Below the pieces are notes generated by a model. It was not told the DNA's origin, did not search any database, and saw nothing but the letters and a program-made list of their open reading frames with translations. The translations under genes and the position numbers were made by a program. DNA of 36,069 bases from Clostridia bacterium (GTDB lineage Bacteria; Bacillota; Clostridia; Oscillospirales; Acutalibacteraceae), in assembly GCA_017554405.1 (NCBI GenBank), contig JAFZIK010000045.1, positions 1 through 36,069 on the forward strand, written 5' to 3'. Below, piece by piece: positions 13,929 through 22,813 of the stretch; position 1 is the stretch's first letter; each line of letters begins with the position of its first letter.

Positions 13929-14954
13929 TTATCTTTGCACCCTGCCCGAGGCGTTGCCGCCGGCGAGGTTTTCTACCTCTTTTACGCTAACGAGGTTAAA
14001 ATCGTGCTCAACAGTCTGTTTAAGGCAGGATGCCGCGACGGCAAAATCAATAGCTTTCTGATCGTCTGAACCGCCGCAAAGCGAATATATAAGCCCGCCG
14101 CCGAAGGAATCTCCGCCGCCCACGCGGTCTACCATATGTATGCGATAGGTCGGCGAGAAAACGGCGGTTTTGGTTTCGCCGTCATAAAGCATACCCGACC
14201 ATTCGTTATCGCTTGCCGAAATGGAGCCGCGAAGCGTGATAGCCACCTTCTTGAAGTTAAAACGGTCCACAAGCTGCCGCGCAACGCTGATATAACCGTC
14301 GCGGTCAAGCTTGCCGGCGTTTATATCGCTGCCCGCCGCTTCTATGCCGAAAACGTCCTTCGCGTCCTCTTCGTTTGCTATGCACACGTCAATGTATCGC
14401 ATAAGGTTGCCCATGACCAGGCAGGCGTCCTCCCGGCTCCACAGTTTGTTGCGGTAATTAAGATCGCAGGATACCGTGATGCCGCGCTCCTTTGCGGCCT
14501 TGCAGGCGGCAAGGCATATTTCGGGCAGATCTCCGCCTAAAGCGGGGGTTATGCCAGTAAAATGGAACCAATTCGCGTTTTGGAATATGGCGTTCCAGTC
14601 AAATTCATTTGCCTTTGCGGTCGCAATAGCGGAATTTGCGCGGTCGTATATCACCTTTGAGGGGCGCTGTGAAGCGCCTTTTTCGCAAAAATATATGCCG
14701 AGCCGGTCGCCGCCGCGCAGGATATGATCCGTATCAACGCCAAAACGCCGCAAGGCGTTTACGGCGCACTGGCCTATCTCGTGCGCGGGCACCTTTGAAA
14801 CAAAGGCGGCTTGAGCGCCGTAGTTTGCCAGAGAAACGGCAACGTTCGCCTCGGCTCCGGCAAAGGTGATCTCAAATTTATCCGATTGAACAAAGCGGTA
14901 GTATCCCTCGGGATTGAGCCGCATCATAATTTCTCCGAACGTAATAACTTTCAT
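13929..14954 (-). CDS. kdgK: PfkB-family 2-dehydro-3-deoxy-galactonate/gluconate kinase
   Basis: 341-residue ribokinase-like sugar kinase. The start MKVITFGEIMMRLNPEG at 14954 is chosen over an upstream ATG for the GGGAGA site before it and for fit with the family. Signature 1 region GAEANVAVSLANYG and the C-terminal RVGGGDSFGGGLIYSL with the catalytic Asp are clear. KdgK proteins phosphorylate 2-keto-3-deoxygluconate with ATP; next to dgoD the substrate is probably 2-keto-3-deoxygalactonate, so it may do the job of DgoK, which in Escherichia coli belongs to another fold. It is the last gene of the operon. Confidence 0.88.
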   Translation of the reverse strand: MKVITFGEIMMRLNPEGYYRFVQSDKFEITFAGAEANVAVSLANYGAQAAFVSKVPAHEIGQCAVNALRRFGVDTDHILRGGDRLGIYFCEKGASQRPSKVIYDRANSAIATAKANEFDWNAIFQNANWFHFTGITPALGGDLPEICLAACKAAKERGITVSCDLNYRNKLWSREDACLVMGNLMRYIDVCIANEEDAKDVFGIEAAGSDINAGKLDRDGYISVARQLVDRFNFKKVAITLRGSISASDNEWSGMLYDGETKTAVFSPTYRIHMVDRVGGGDSFGGGLIYSLCGGSDDQKAIDFAVAASCLKQTVEHDFNLVSVKEVENLAGGNASGRVQR

Positions 14955-14976
14955 AGTAATCTCTCCCGTAATGTTT

Positions 14977-15810
14977 TTAAGAATATTCTTCAAATTTGCC
15001 CGCTAAAGCTTTGCCCACCTTTGCGGTATAGCAAAGAAGCGGTAAATAAAGTTCATCGGGCAGGGCGTCGAAACTGTGGATTATCTCCATATCGAGCGCG
15101 CCTTCAAATTCCTTATCCGCCAACGCCTTCATTATATTATCCCAGTTATGAACACCCGCGTAGGGTATCCAGTGTCTATCGACCTTACCGTCGGTATCCT
15201 GGATGTGAACGCACTTAAGCATATCCGCTTCCATACCGGAAATGTAATCTTCGGGCGGAATGCCCATAAGCGCGGCGTGACCGGTATCAACGCAGTCGCA
15301 AAAGACCGGCGAATCCAAAAGCCTTATAAAATGCGAAAGCCGGTTAGGGCGCCAGAATATGGAACCGACAAGGTTTTCTATCGCTATCCTAACGCCGCAT
15401 TTTTCGGCGTATGGCTGGAGCGATTTATAAAAATTATAGTTTATATCGAAAAAATCGGCGTTATCGGGGACCTCTATGCTGTGAACAACTATCTGTTTTG
15501 CTCCGAGTATCGCCGCGTATTCGATCGAGCGCACCGTGTCGGCAAATGATTTATCGCGAACGTCGGTTTTTATATCGGGCTTTAAACCGAAAGGAGCGTG
15601 CGCCTGCACGCATAAAAGACCCAGTTTGTCAAGTTCCGCTTTTGTTTTTTGCGCTTTTTTAATATGATCCGTAAGGTCAAAGGCGGCGCCGCTTACGCCC
15701 TCGTTAAAGGAATAATCCACGCCGTCAAACCCTGCGCTCTTTATCATTTCAAGCGCTTTTTCTTCTCCGAATTTTTGCCTTAACGGAAAATTTTCGATGC
15801 TTATTATCAT
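14977..15810 (-). CDS. TIM-barrel sugar isomerase/epimerase-like protein
   Basis: 277-residue member of the AP-endonuclease-2/xylose-isomerase-like TIM-barrel superfamily (IolE/IolI/YcjR-like). Metal ligands can be picked out along the barrel: IVVHSIE, IAIENLVG (Glu), FCDCVDTGHA (Asp, His), VHIQDTDGKVDRHWIPYAG and LDMEI (Glu). It lies between eda and kdgK with tight spacing (4 bp after eda), so it belongs to the operon. Its substrate is not evident: no isomerase is needed between galactonate and pyruvate, so it may feed an alternative uronate, aldonate or keto-sugar into the route (inference). Confidence 0.8.
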   Translation of the reverse strand: MIISIENFPLRQKFGEEKALEMIKSAGFDGVDYSFNEGVSGAAFDLTDHIKKAQKTKAELDKLGLLCVQAHAPFGLKPDIKTDVRDKSFADTVRSIEYAAILGAKQIVVHSIEVPDNADFFDINYNFYKSLQPYAEKCGVRIAIENLVGSIFWRPNRLSHFIRLLDSPVFCDCVDTGHAALMGIPPEDYISGMEADMLKCVHIQDTDGKVDRHWIPYAGVHNWDNIMKALADKEFEGALDMEIIHSFDALPDELYLPLLCYTAKVGKALAGKFEEYS

Positions 15811-15814
15811 ATCA

Positions 15815-16468
15815 TTATCCCTGCGCTTTCAGATTTTTTACAAATATTTTTGCAAGGGCGGTTATTTTATCAAATTCACCGTTTTCTATAAGATCGCGCT
15901 TTATGAGCGAACCGCCAACGCCTACGCCCGCCGCGCCCGCTTTAAGGAAACCGGCGCAGTTTTCGGCGTTAACGCCGCCTACCGCCAAAAGCTTTATGTG
16001 CGAAAGGGGCGCTTTTATCGCCTTTATGTATTCCGCGGCGCCGGCAAGGCAGGGGAAAACCTTTACGAAGTCCGCGCCGGCGGTGTGCGCCTTTTTAATT
16101 TCCGTGGCGGTGTAGGCACCGGGTATCGATACAAGACCGATCTCTACCGTATGCCTTATAACCGCTTCGTCGGCGTCGGGTGAAATGATGAATTCCGCTC
16201 CGGCGGCAGCCGCTATATCCGCCTGCTCTGCCGTGAGCACCGTTCCCGCGCCCGCCGATACTTCTGGCAGTGCGGCTTTAATACTTTTTATGCTTTCGGC
16301 TGTCATATTGAATTTATCCGGGTGCTTTTGGTCAAATGTGACTTCTATAAGCGTTATGCCGCCCGCCGCCAGCGCCTTTGCGGTTTTAACGGCGGCGTCC
16401 GTGTCCAGACCGCGGATGATCGCTATGATCTTGTTTTCTTCGATTTTTTTAATTATCTGCTCTCTCAT
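15815..16468 (-). CDS. eda: KDPG/KDPGal aldolase
   Basis: 217-residue class I aldolase that cleaves 2-keto-3-deoxy-6-phospho-sugar acid to pyruvate and glyceraldehyde 3-phosphate. Landmarks: IIRG near 17, GITLIEVTF with the catalytic Glu42, GAGTVL near 73, FIISPDAD near 93, SIPGAYT near 114 and FVKVFPC with Schiff-base Lys136. The ATG at 16468 has GGAGG upstream; longer versions are not needed. In this operon it probably works on the galacto epimer (the DgoA reaction), but sequence alone does not separate the two specificities. Confidence 0.92.
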   Translation of the reverse strand: MREQIIKKIEENKIIAIIRGLDTDAAVKTAKALAAGGITLIEVTFDQKHPDKFNMTAESIKSIKAALPEVSAGAGTVLTAEQADIAAAAGAEFIISPDADEAVIRHTVEIGLVSIPGAYTATEIKKAHTAGADFVKVFPCLAGAAEYIKAIKAPLSHIKLLAVGGVNAENCAGFLKAGAAGVGVGGSLIKRDLIENGEFDKITALAKIFVKNLKAQG

Positions 16469-16485
16469 ATATAATACCTCCGCTG

Positions 16486-17634
16486 TTACCATTCCGCCAC
16501 AGAGCCGTCGGCATGGCGCCAAACGGGGTTTTTCCAGTTGTGCGGGTTTTTGTTTTCTTCAATTACAAGTTCTTTATTTACCTCAACTCCGAGACCCGGC
16601 AGTTCAGGCAGATCAACAAAACCTTCGGTAAAAGCAAAATCTTCCTTATTATCAACGTAATCGAGAACGCTTTTGCCAACGTTATAATGTATACCTATGC
16701 TCTGCTCCTGTATCACCGCGTTGTAACTTACCGCGTCAACGTTAAGGCAGGCGGCAAGCGCAATGGGACCGAGCGGGCAATGGGGCGCCAGCGCAACGTC
16801 GTAAGCTTCCGCCATGGCTGCGATCTTGCGGACCTCGCTTATGCCTCCGGCGTGGGAGAGATCGGGCTGGATAATATCCACACCGCCGATACTGAGAAGC
16901 CGCTTAAAATCGTATTTTGAAAAGAGCCGCTCGCCGGTTGCTATCGGTATGTTTGATGCCGCCGCGATCTCGGGAAAATATTCCATATGCTCGCAAAGCA
17001 CCGGCTCTTCAATAAACATCGGGTCGAATTCCTCAAGCTTTTTGGCAAGTATCTTTGCCATCGGTTTATGCACTCTGCCGTGAAAATCTATAGCGATACC
17101 GAAGTGTTTGCCGCAGGTCTCCCTTATGGCGGCGACCCGCTCTAAAACGGCGTCGATCTTATCGTAACTGTCTATCATCTGCAGTTCTTCGGTGGCGTTC
17201 ATCTTTACCGCCTTAAAACCGGCGTTCATTTTTTCTTTTGCGGCGCCGGCTACGTCGGATGGGCGGTCGCCGCCTATCCAGGAATAAACCTTCATTTTGT
17301 TCCGGCATCTGCCGCCTAAAAGCTCGTAAACCGGAACGCCTAAAACCTTGCCCTTAATATCCCACAGCGCCTGGTCTATGCCCGATATTGCGCTCATCAG
17401 AACGCCGCCGCCGCGATAAAAACCGGCGCGGTATAACGTTTCCCAAAGCCCCTCGATACAGGAAGGGTCCTGCCCGATAAGGTAATCCCGCATTTCGTTT
17501 ACGCAGGCGAGCACCGCGGCGGCGTGCCCTTCAAGCACCGCTTCGCCCCAGCCTGTAACGCCGGTATCGGTTTCGATCTCAACAAAGCCCCAACGCGGGC
17601 GCACAAAATAGGTGTTTACACTCTTTATCTTCAT
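16486..17634 (-). CDS. dgoD: D-galactonate dehydratase
   Basis: 382 residues, the same length as DgoD of Escherichia coli and alike from end to end as I recall it (start [50 protein letters not shown], end [11 protein letters not shown]). It belongs to the enolase/mandelate racemase superfamily and removes water from D-galactonate to give 2-keto-3-deoxygalactonate. Mg-binding and catalytic residues lie in AIDFHGR (Asp, His), MFIEEPV (Glu), ATGERLFS (Glu) and [10 protein letters not shown] (His). The start at 17634 follows GAGGAG; the longer frame from 17721 runs into the divergent regulator region. First gene of the operon. Confidence 0.96.
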   Translation of the reverse strand: MKIKSVNTYFVRPRWGFVEIETDTGVTGWGEAVLEGHAAAVLACVNEMRDYLIGQDPSCIEGLWETLYRAGFYRGGGVLMSAISGIDQALWDIKGKVLGVPVYELLGGRCRNKMKVYSWIGGDRPSDVAGAAKEKMNAGFKAVKMNATEELQMIDSYDKIDAVLERVAAIRETCGKHFGIAIDFHGRVHKPMAKILAKKLEEFDPMFIEEPVLCEHMEYFPEIAAASNIPIATGERLFSKYDFKRLLSIGGVDIIQPDLSHAGGISEVRKIAAMAEAYDVALAPHCPLGPIALAACLNVDAVSYNAVIQEQSIGIHYNVGKSVLDYVDNKEDFAFTEGFVDLPELPGLGVEVNKELVIEENKNPHNWKNPVWRHADGSVAEW

Positions 17635-17765
17635 TATTGCTCCTCTTTTTAACCGAATTTTCTTGCGTTTATTTGGATCTATGATATAATTATACCGTAA
17701 AATAATGCAATTACTTGCCAATTTTGCTTTATTTTATGTCAATTATTTATATTGGAGGCGGGGCA
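17635..17765. promoter_or_regulatory. divergent control region of dgoD and the AraC gene
   Basis: For the AraC gene, TTGCGT (17663-17668), a 16-bp spacer and TATAAT (17685-17690) form a plausible plus-strand promoter. On the minus strand the overlapping TATAATTATA offers a -10 for dgoD, but nothing resembling a good -35 lies 17-18 bp before it, which would fit activator-dependent expression. A GCAATTACTTGC palindrome (17707-17718) sits at that -35 position and is a candidate binding site. Inference only. Confidence 0.45.
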
Positions 17766-18551
17766 ATGCAGGCAACACTCGGTATCGAACGCGAGCTTGA
17801 AGATAAGCTTAAAATCATCGATTACCACAACGGCAACGGCGATTTTCATTTTCATTCGCAGATCGAGATATGCTTTGTCACCTCAGGCGAGATAGACGCC
17901 CTTGTGAATAATCACCTTCAGCGCCTTAAGGCGGGGGAGTTATCGGTGGCGCTCGGGTATGATACCCACCTTTACACGCCGGTGGGCGATTCGTATTTCA
18001 GCGTTCTTATAATTCCCGCCGATATATCCGAAGATTTTGCGGCTTTCGTCAACAATAAAGCCATAACAAATCCGTTTGTCTGCCAAAGTGCCCTCACCGG
18101 ACGAATAACGAAATGCTTTGATGAAATAAGGGATCATAAGAATAACGCTCTTACGGTAAGGGGAAACGTCTATATGATCTTAGGGCTTATCGCCGAAAAC
18201 GTTGTTTTTGAGGATCGCGCCGCCTACGGCGAAAGCGGGCTGATCTCTGATATCCTTATGTATATCCATAATAATTTTTGCGATGATATATCGCTTGCTT
18301 CGGTGTCACGCCATTTCGGATACAACCCGAGCTATATATCCCATTTATTCAAATCGTGCTTTAATATCGGGATCGCGCGGTATATAACCGTTTTAAGGCT
18401 CAAAAAAGCGGTATCGCTTTTAAAGGGACAAAAGCACGGCGCCGTCTTTTGCGCGTTTGACAGCGGCTTTCGCTCGCTTCGCACCTTTTACAGAGCTTTT
18501 CAAAACGAGTTCGGGTGCTCGCCTAAGGAATACCTTAAAAAGGAAACCTGA
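17766..18551 (+). CDS. AraC-family transcriptional regulator, probably of the galactonate operon
   Basis: 261 residues from the ATG at 17766, which follows GGAGG by 8 bases; earlier ATGs lack a site. N-terminal cupin-like sensor (about 1-130) starts with HFHSQIEICFVTSGEIDALVNNH, the usual sugar-binding arm. The C-terminal two-helix-turn-helix domain (about 165-260) contains ISLASVSRHFGYNPSYISHLFK and FRSLRTFYRAFQNEFGCSPKEYL, with the family signature. Divergent to dgoD with a shared 131-bp control region, so it most likely activates the operon in response to galactonate or an intermediate. Confidence 0.9.
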   Translation: MQATLGIERELEDKLKIIDYHNGNGDFHFHSQIEICFVTSGEIDALVNNHLQRLKAGELSVALGYDTHLYTPVGDSYFSVLIIPADISEDFAAFVNNKAITNPFVCQSALTGRITKCFDEIRDHKNNALTVRGNVYMILGLIAENVVFEDRAAYGESGLISDILMYIHNNFCDDISLASVSRHFGYNPSYISHLFKSCFNIGIARYITVLRLKKAVSLLKGQKHGAVFCAFDSGFRSLRTFYRAFQNEFGCSPKEYLKKET

Positions 18552-18580
18552 CCGCCTGTTTCGGTTCGGGTATAAAATAA

Positions 18581-18603
18581 GACTGCCGCAGGCGGCGGCA
18601 GTC
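18581..18603. terminator. bidirectional terminator-like hairpin
   Basis: GACTGCCGC pairs with GCGGCAGTC. On the minus strand it is followed by TTATTTTATA and ends the small membrane gene; on the plus strand it is followed by only a few Ts after the AraC gene. Confidence 0.7.
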
Positions 18604-18648
18604 TGTTAAACACCTATTTAATATACTGATGCGGCAAAGCGTCTTGTA

Positions 18649-19029
18649 TCAGCAGAAAACCAGAGCTATAATAATGGAAACGGCAAGATATATGAGACCG
18701 AAAAACAGCGAATAATTAAACGTTTCGGACCGCTGTTCATCGCGGTCTTTTTTGTATTCCCCGAATTTCTTGGTGTTTTTATCTATGCTGCGCACAAAAA
18801 CGTATCTCGTTATATCAAAATCACCGAAGCGGGCAAAGGTTGCCACAACTCCCGCCAGTATCAGTATAAGACTGATTATCAGCAGAGTATCTGAAAATAC
18901 CGTAAGCTTATTCTTTTCCGCCGTCAGCGCCTTTATCACCGGATACGCAAGGGTGACCGGTGCGGCGATAAGCATTGTTTTGATTTTTGATTTGTTCAGT
19001 GTTCCGAAAATTTTGTTTAAAAGTTTCAT
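18649..19029 (-). CDS. small membrane protein, DUF3899-like
   Basis: 126 residues with three predicted membrane segments (about 17-35, 46-67 and 105-125) and a charged loop GDFDITRYVFVRSIDKNTKKFGEYKKDRDEQR between the second and third. This layout resembles DUF3899 proteins of Clostridia; the assignment is from memory and tentative. It stands alone between converging and diverging neighbours. No function is known. Confidence 0.65.
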   Translation of the reverse strand: MKLLNKIFGTLNKSKIKTMLIAAPVTLAYPVIKALTAEKNKLTVFSDTLLIISLILILAGVVATFARFGDFDITRYVFVRSIDKNTKKFGEYKKDRDEQRSETFNYSLFFGLIYLAVSIIIALVFC

Positions 19030-19152
19030 AGCATTATTATATGTTACGGGCGGCGTTTTGTCAATCGCAAATGCGTTCGCGCGTGTTTGTGCGATATTGC
19101 CGATTTTTGTTAATAATACGCCCGAAAAAATCCGATTTTCATCACTTTTTTA

Positions 19153-19181
19153 TTGACATACGGAAGGTTTTGGTATAAAAT
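19153..19181 (+). promoter_or_regulatory. promoter of the oligopeptide transporter operon
   Basis: TTGACA, 17-bp spacer, TAAAAT (inside TATAAAAT), about 65 nt before the oppA ATG. Expected to drive oppABCDF. Confidence 0.8.
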
Positions 19182-19249
19182 AATGTAGATTCCATAAGAC
19201 CGAGGCTTCTGGGATCCGATTATTTCGATCATCGAAAGGAGAAAAAATT

Positions 19250-21211
19250 ATGAAAAGAATTCTCTCGGTTATCCTTGCGGTTCTTTTGTGTGCAATTTGC
19301 TTATGCTCATGCGGTAATAATCAGCAGCAGCAACAGGCCGCTTTGGAGACAACATATTCAATGATTGATACCTTTGATATCACAACATTGGATTATGTTT
19401 TCAACAACAAGTCTTCTAACGGAGACTACACCTGCAACTTCATCGAAGGTCTTCTTACTCAGGACAATCACGGCAAACTTATTGCCGGTATGGCTGAGAA
19501 ATGGGAAGCCAATGAGGATGCAAGTGTTTGGACGTTCACCATTCGCAACAATGCCAACTGGGTAACCAGCGAAGGCGAAGTTTATGCGCAGGTAACAGCT
19601 GAAGATTTCGTTACCGGCCTTAAGCACGCAGCTGATTCTCAGTCCGAGACCCTCTCCCTTGTTGAAGACCTTATCGTAGGCCTTAAGGCTTACTGCGAAG
19701 GTTCCGGCGCTTGGGAAGACGTAGGCATCAAAGCCGAAGGCAACGTTCTTACCTATACCCTTACTCAGCCCTGCGGTTATTTTGACGGTATGACCACCTA
19801 TTCCATCCTTTACCCGATCAATGCAGAGTTCCTTGAGTCCAAGGGCGACAAGTTCGGTGCTGTAGAGCCCGCCGGCATTCTTTACAACGGATGCTACATT
19901 CTCACTTCCATAGTTTCCAACCAGGAAGTTAAGTTCGACAAGAACGAGAATTACTATGACAAGGACAACGTATTTGTTGAACACGTTAAGGTAACCTTCA
20001 CCAACGGTGAAGACCCCGCTCAGGCGTTCAATATGTTCACCAAGGGCGAAGTTACCCAGGCTGCCATCAACTCCAGCCTCCCCGATGTTGTTGAAGTTGC
20101 TGACAGAGATTACAAAGACAATCAGTATAAGTCGATGACGACCGCTACCACTTACTGGGGCGCTTTCAACTTCGACCGTCAGAGCTATGCTCTTTACAAC
20201 AATCCGTCTATCAAGACAACTGATAAGACCGATGCTCAGAAAGCCGACACCAAGGCGGCTATCCTCAACAAGAACTTCCGTCTCGCGGTTTATGCCGCAT
20301 ATTCGACCAAGGCCACCCAGGCTATAACCAAGGGTGAAGACAGAGCTCTTGACGCGGCAAGAAACACTCTTGTTCCTTATACCTTCGCTTCCAAGAGCGA
20401 CGGCACCGCTTACGGCGCCCTCGTAACCAAGTATCTCGAAGAGCTTGAGCCCGCTTTCGCAGGTATCGATCTTAACGACGGTCAGGACGCATGGTATAGC
20501 GTTGATAAGGCAAAGGCGTTTGCCGAAGCAGCAAAGACCGAGCTTGGCGATTCCGTAAAAGAATGGCCGGTTCACCTTGATTATCCTGTTCTCTCCACCA
20601 ACGAGAACAACAAGAACGCCGCTCTTGCTATGAAGAAGAGCATTGAAGACGCTATAGGCGATTACGTTAAAGTTAACCTCGTTATGTTTGACGATAAGGC
20701 CGATTATTACAGCGCTTTCTATACCGTTCCTACAGGTAAGGATAACTCCATCGACTTCGCGTTCAGCGCAGGCTGGGGCCCGGACTACGGCGATCCGCTC
20801 ACCTATATCAACTGCTACAATGCTGAAAACGGCGATATGCTTGCATATTCCGGCATCAACCTTAAGGCAGAAGGTCAGTCCGCTTCCAACGTTGCGGCTC
20901 TTGAAGCTATAGGTCTTATGGATGTTCTCGATCAGCTCAAAGCGGCTGCCACTTTAAGCGGCGACGCCCGTGTTGATGCTTTCGCGAAGATCGAAGCCAC
21001 CCTTCTTGCCAACGGTATAATCAGACCGTTTACCACCTCCGGTGCCAACCTCCTTGTTTCCAAGGTTGTTCCGTTCTCGGCAGGTTACGGTCTCTACGGT
21101 CAGGCATCCTATAACGTAGTTCCTTACTTCAAGTATATGAAGGTTCAGAAGGACGTTGTTACCACTGCTGACTATAATGCGGCAAAGGAAAAATGGTTAA
21201 AGGGTGAATAA
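19250..21211 (+). CDS. oppA: oligopeptide ABC transporter substrate-binding lipoprotein
   Basis: 653 residues, SBP_bac_5 (cluster C) family. The signal peptide ends with lipobox LCSC, so Cys21 would be lipid-modified and hold the protein on the outer face of the membrane. Family landmarks: IDTFDITTLDYVF near 40, VWTFTIRNNANWVTSEG and VTAEDFVTGLKH, and AFSAGWGPDYGDPLTYIN near 505, the usual conserved WxPDYxDP region. AAAGGAG precedes the ATG. Codon use differs from neighbours: Lys is mostly AAG and Asn AAC, Phe TTC, which suggests very high expression. It is first in the operon and separated from oppB by a stem-loop. Confidence 0.93.
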   Translation: MKRILSVILAVLLCAICLCSCGNNQQQQQAALETTYSMIDTFDITTLDYVFNNKSSNGDYTCNFIEGLLTQDNHGKLIAGMAEKWEANEDASVWTFTIRNNANWVTSEGEVYAQVTAEDFVTGLKHAADSQSETLSLVEDLIVGLKAYCEGSGAWEDVGIKAEGNVLTYTLTQPCGYFDGMTTYSILYPINAEFLESKGDKFGAVEPAGILYNGCYILTSIVSNQEVKFDKNENYYDKDNVFVEHVKVTFTNGEDPAQAFNMFTKGEVTQAAINSSLPDVVEVADRDYKDNQYKSMTTATTYWGAFNFDRQSYALYNNPSIKTTDKTDAQKADTKAAILNKNFRLAVYAAYSTKATQAITKGEDRALDAARNTLVPYTFASKSDGTAYGALVTKYLEELEPAFAGIDLNDGQDAWYSVDKAKAFAEAAKTELGDSVKEWPVHLDYPVLSTNENNKNAALAMKKSIEDAIGDYVKVNLVMFDDKADYYSAFYTVPTGKDNSIDFAFSAGWGPDYGDPLTYINCYNAENGDMLAYSGINLKAEGQSASNVAALEAIGLMDVLDQLKAAATLSGDARVDAFAKIEATLLANGIIRPFTTSGANLLVSKVVPFSAGYGLYGQASYNVVPYFKYMKVQKDVVTTADYNAAKEKWLKGE

Positions 21212-21249
21212 TCAGGTTTTGAATTTACCTGCATTTTGTTAATCTATTA

Positions 21250-21297
21250 AGACAAGGCGAGAATCGGAAGACCTGTTCTTCCGACTCTCGCTGGTCT
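21250..21297 (+). promoter_or_regulatory. intercistronic stem-loop between oppA and oppB
   Basis: GCGAGA-x-TCGGAAG pairs with CTTCCGA-x-TCTCGC (21257-21291), extended by AGAC/GTCT outside. There is no T-tract, so it is more likely an mRNA-stabilising or partial attenuating structure that raises binding protein over permease levels (inference from similar operons). Confidence 0.7.
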
Positions 21298-21313
21298 AAT
21301 TAAGGAGATCATT

Positions 21314-22813
21314 ATGAAAAAGGGTTACATACTTTTGCGATTATTAAGATCGCTGATATCCCTGTTTATAATAATAGTGATCGTTTTTGTTATGGTGTAT
21401 GCCCTTATCCCGCGCGAAAACGTTTTTTCTGAGGATGAGACCTTCCGTAAGCTCGGCGGCAAGCCGGATCAGAGAACAGAGTATAAATATTCAACGTGGG
21501 AAAAACTCGGCTACATTGATTACGTTACAATTTCGGATTACTGCGTGGAGCTTTACGGCCAGGCGGATGAAAGGGTAGAGAAAGCTCTTTCGCCCGATTC
21601 GCCCGAGTCGGCTCAGTTCTGTGAAAAATACAGGAACGAAGGATATACCATCGAAACCTTTACGGGCAGCGGGCGGTATTATGCGTATAAGGACGTTCCT
21701 TTGGCCAAGCGTTTAATCTCTTGGTTCTCTAATATTATTAAGATCGATCATCCGTGGGCTGTGCAGGATAGCAACAACCCCGATCTTCCGCGCTATATCA
21801 AGTTCGGAACAACGCCTACCGGAGGACTTGCCCTGATAGGCAGCGGAACCGTTTATAAGTATCCGATCTATACCGATACTAACTTCCCTTATATCCACCA
21901 GAACATCATCAAACTCAACTTCGGCGAATCCTATCCCACCTTCCAGGGGCAGGACGTTATGGACGTTATATTCCAGTCCCAGGGTGAAGAGGTAAAAAGA
22001 GAGGTTAAGTTTGAGACCGGTTATCAGATGAATTCGGCTATCATATTCGGCACACTCAAATATAAATATAAAACCGATAGGCTGGATTCCAATAAATTCG
22101 TAGATAATTACGCAGATTATCAAACAAAGAAAAGCCAGCCCTCGATGATAGGGACCTCCTTCATTATGGGTGTTATTGCTCTTGTGCTTGCATATCTTAT
22201 CGGTCTGCCGATGGGCGTTGCAATGGCAAGGAATAAGGAAAAGCTTGTTGATAAGCTGGGTATGGTATATATAATCTTCATTATCGCCGTTCCTTCGCTG
22301 GCTTATATTTATCTGTTCAGATTCCTCGGAACTACCCTGTTCGGCCTGCCTTCGGTATTCACTGTTTACGGCTCGTCCGATATCCGTTCATGGATACTTC
22401 CGGCGGTCTCGCTTGCTCTGCCCTCCATTTCTTCTCTTATGCTTTGGATGAGAAGATACGTTGTGGACCAGATGAACTCTGATTACGTTAAATTTGCAAA
22501 GGCAAAGGGACTGAGCAAAAGAGAAATATTCAACAATCATATTTTCAAAAACGCGGTCATTCCGATAGCCCACGGTATTCCGGCGGCGCTTGCCGTTTGT
22601 ATAACGGGCGCCATAATAACCGAATCGGTCTATTCCGTTGGCGGTATGGGTAAAATGATCCCGGAATCTATCAGCAAGTATAACAACTCGATGATAGTGG
22701 CGCTCGTGTTTATGTTCTCGGGCATTTCGGTTTTGTCTGTTCTGCTCGGCGATATCATCCTTACCAAGGTTGATCCGAGAATTTCTCTCAGTGAGAAGGC
22801 GGGGAGGTCATAA
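21314..22813 (+). CDS. oppB: oligopeptide ABC transporter permease (OppB type) with large extracytoplasmic insert
   Basis: 499 residues, far longer than the usual 300-340. Residues 10-31 are the first membrane helix. About 33-272 form a soluble, charged segment outside the membrane, and about 278-495 the normal five-helix permease domain. The ATPase-contact EAA loop is visible as YVKFAKAKGLSKREIFNNHIFKNA (about 393-416). End of the gene overlaps oppC by one base (TAATG). The insert may contact the binding protein or peptide; this is inference. Confidence 0.92.
   Translation: MKKGYILLRLLRSLISLFIIIVIVFVMVYALIPRENVFSEDETFRKLGGKPDQRTEYKYSTWEKLGYIDYVTISDYCVELYGQADERVEKALSPDSPESAQFCEKYRNEGYTIETFTGSGRYYAYKDVPLAKRLISWFSNIIKIDHPWAVQDSNNPDLPRYIKFGTTPTGGLALIGSGTVYKYPIYTDTNFPYIHQNIIKLNFGESYPTFQGQDVMDVIFQSQGEEVKREVKFETGYQMNSAIIFGTLKYKYKTDRLDSNKFVDNYADYQTKKSQPSMIGTSFIMGVIALVLAYLIGLPMGVAMARNKEKLVDKLGMVYIIFIIAVPSLAYIYLFRFLGTTLFGLPSVFTVYGSSDIRSWILPAVSLALPSISSLMLWMRRYVVDQMNSDYVKFAKAKGLSKREIFNNHIFKNAVIPIAHGIPAALAVCITGAIITESVYSVGGMGKMIPESISKYNNSMIVALVFMFSGISVLSVLLGDIILTKVDPRISLSEKAGRS

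Noticed and set aside
14136-14540. Plus-strand frames opposite kdgK and other operon genes
   Set aside because: They have no family similarity or translation signals and lie fully within well-supported minus-strand genes.
19358-20575. Minus-strand open frame (405 codons) opposite oppA
   Set aside because: It is a product of the strong codon bias of oppA. No ribosome binding site or domain was found.
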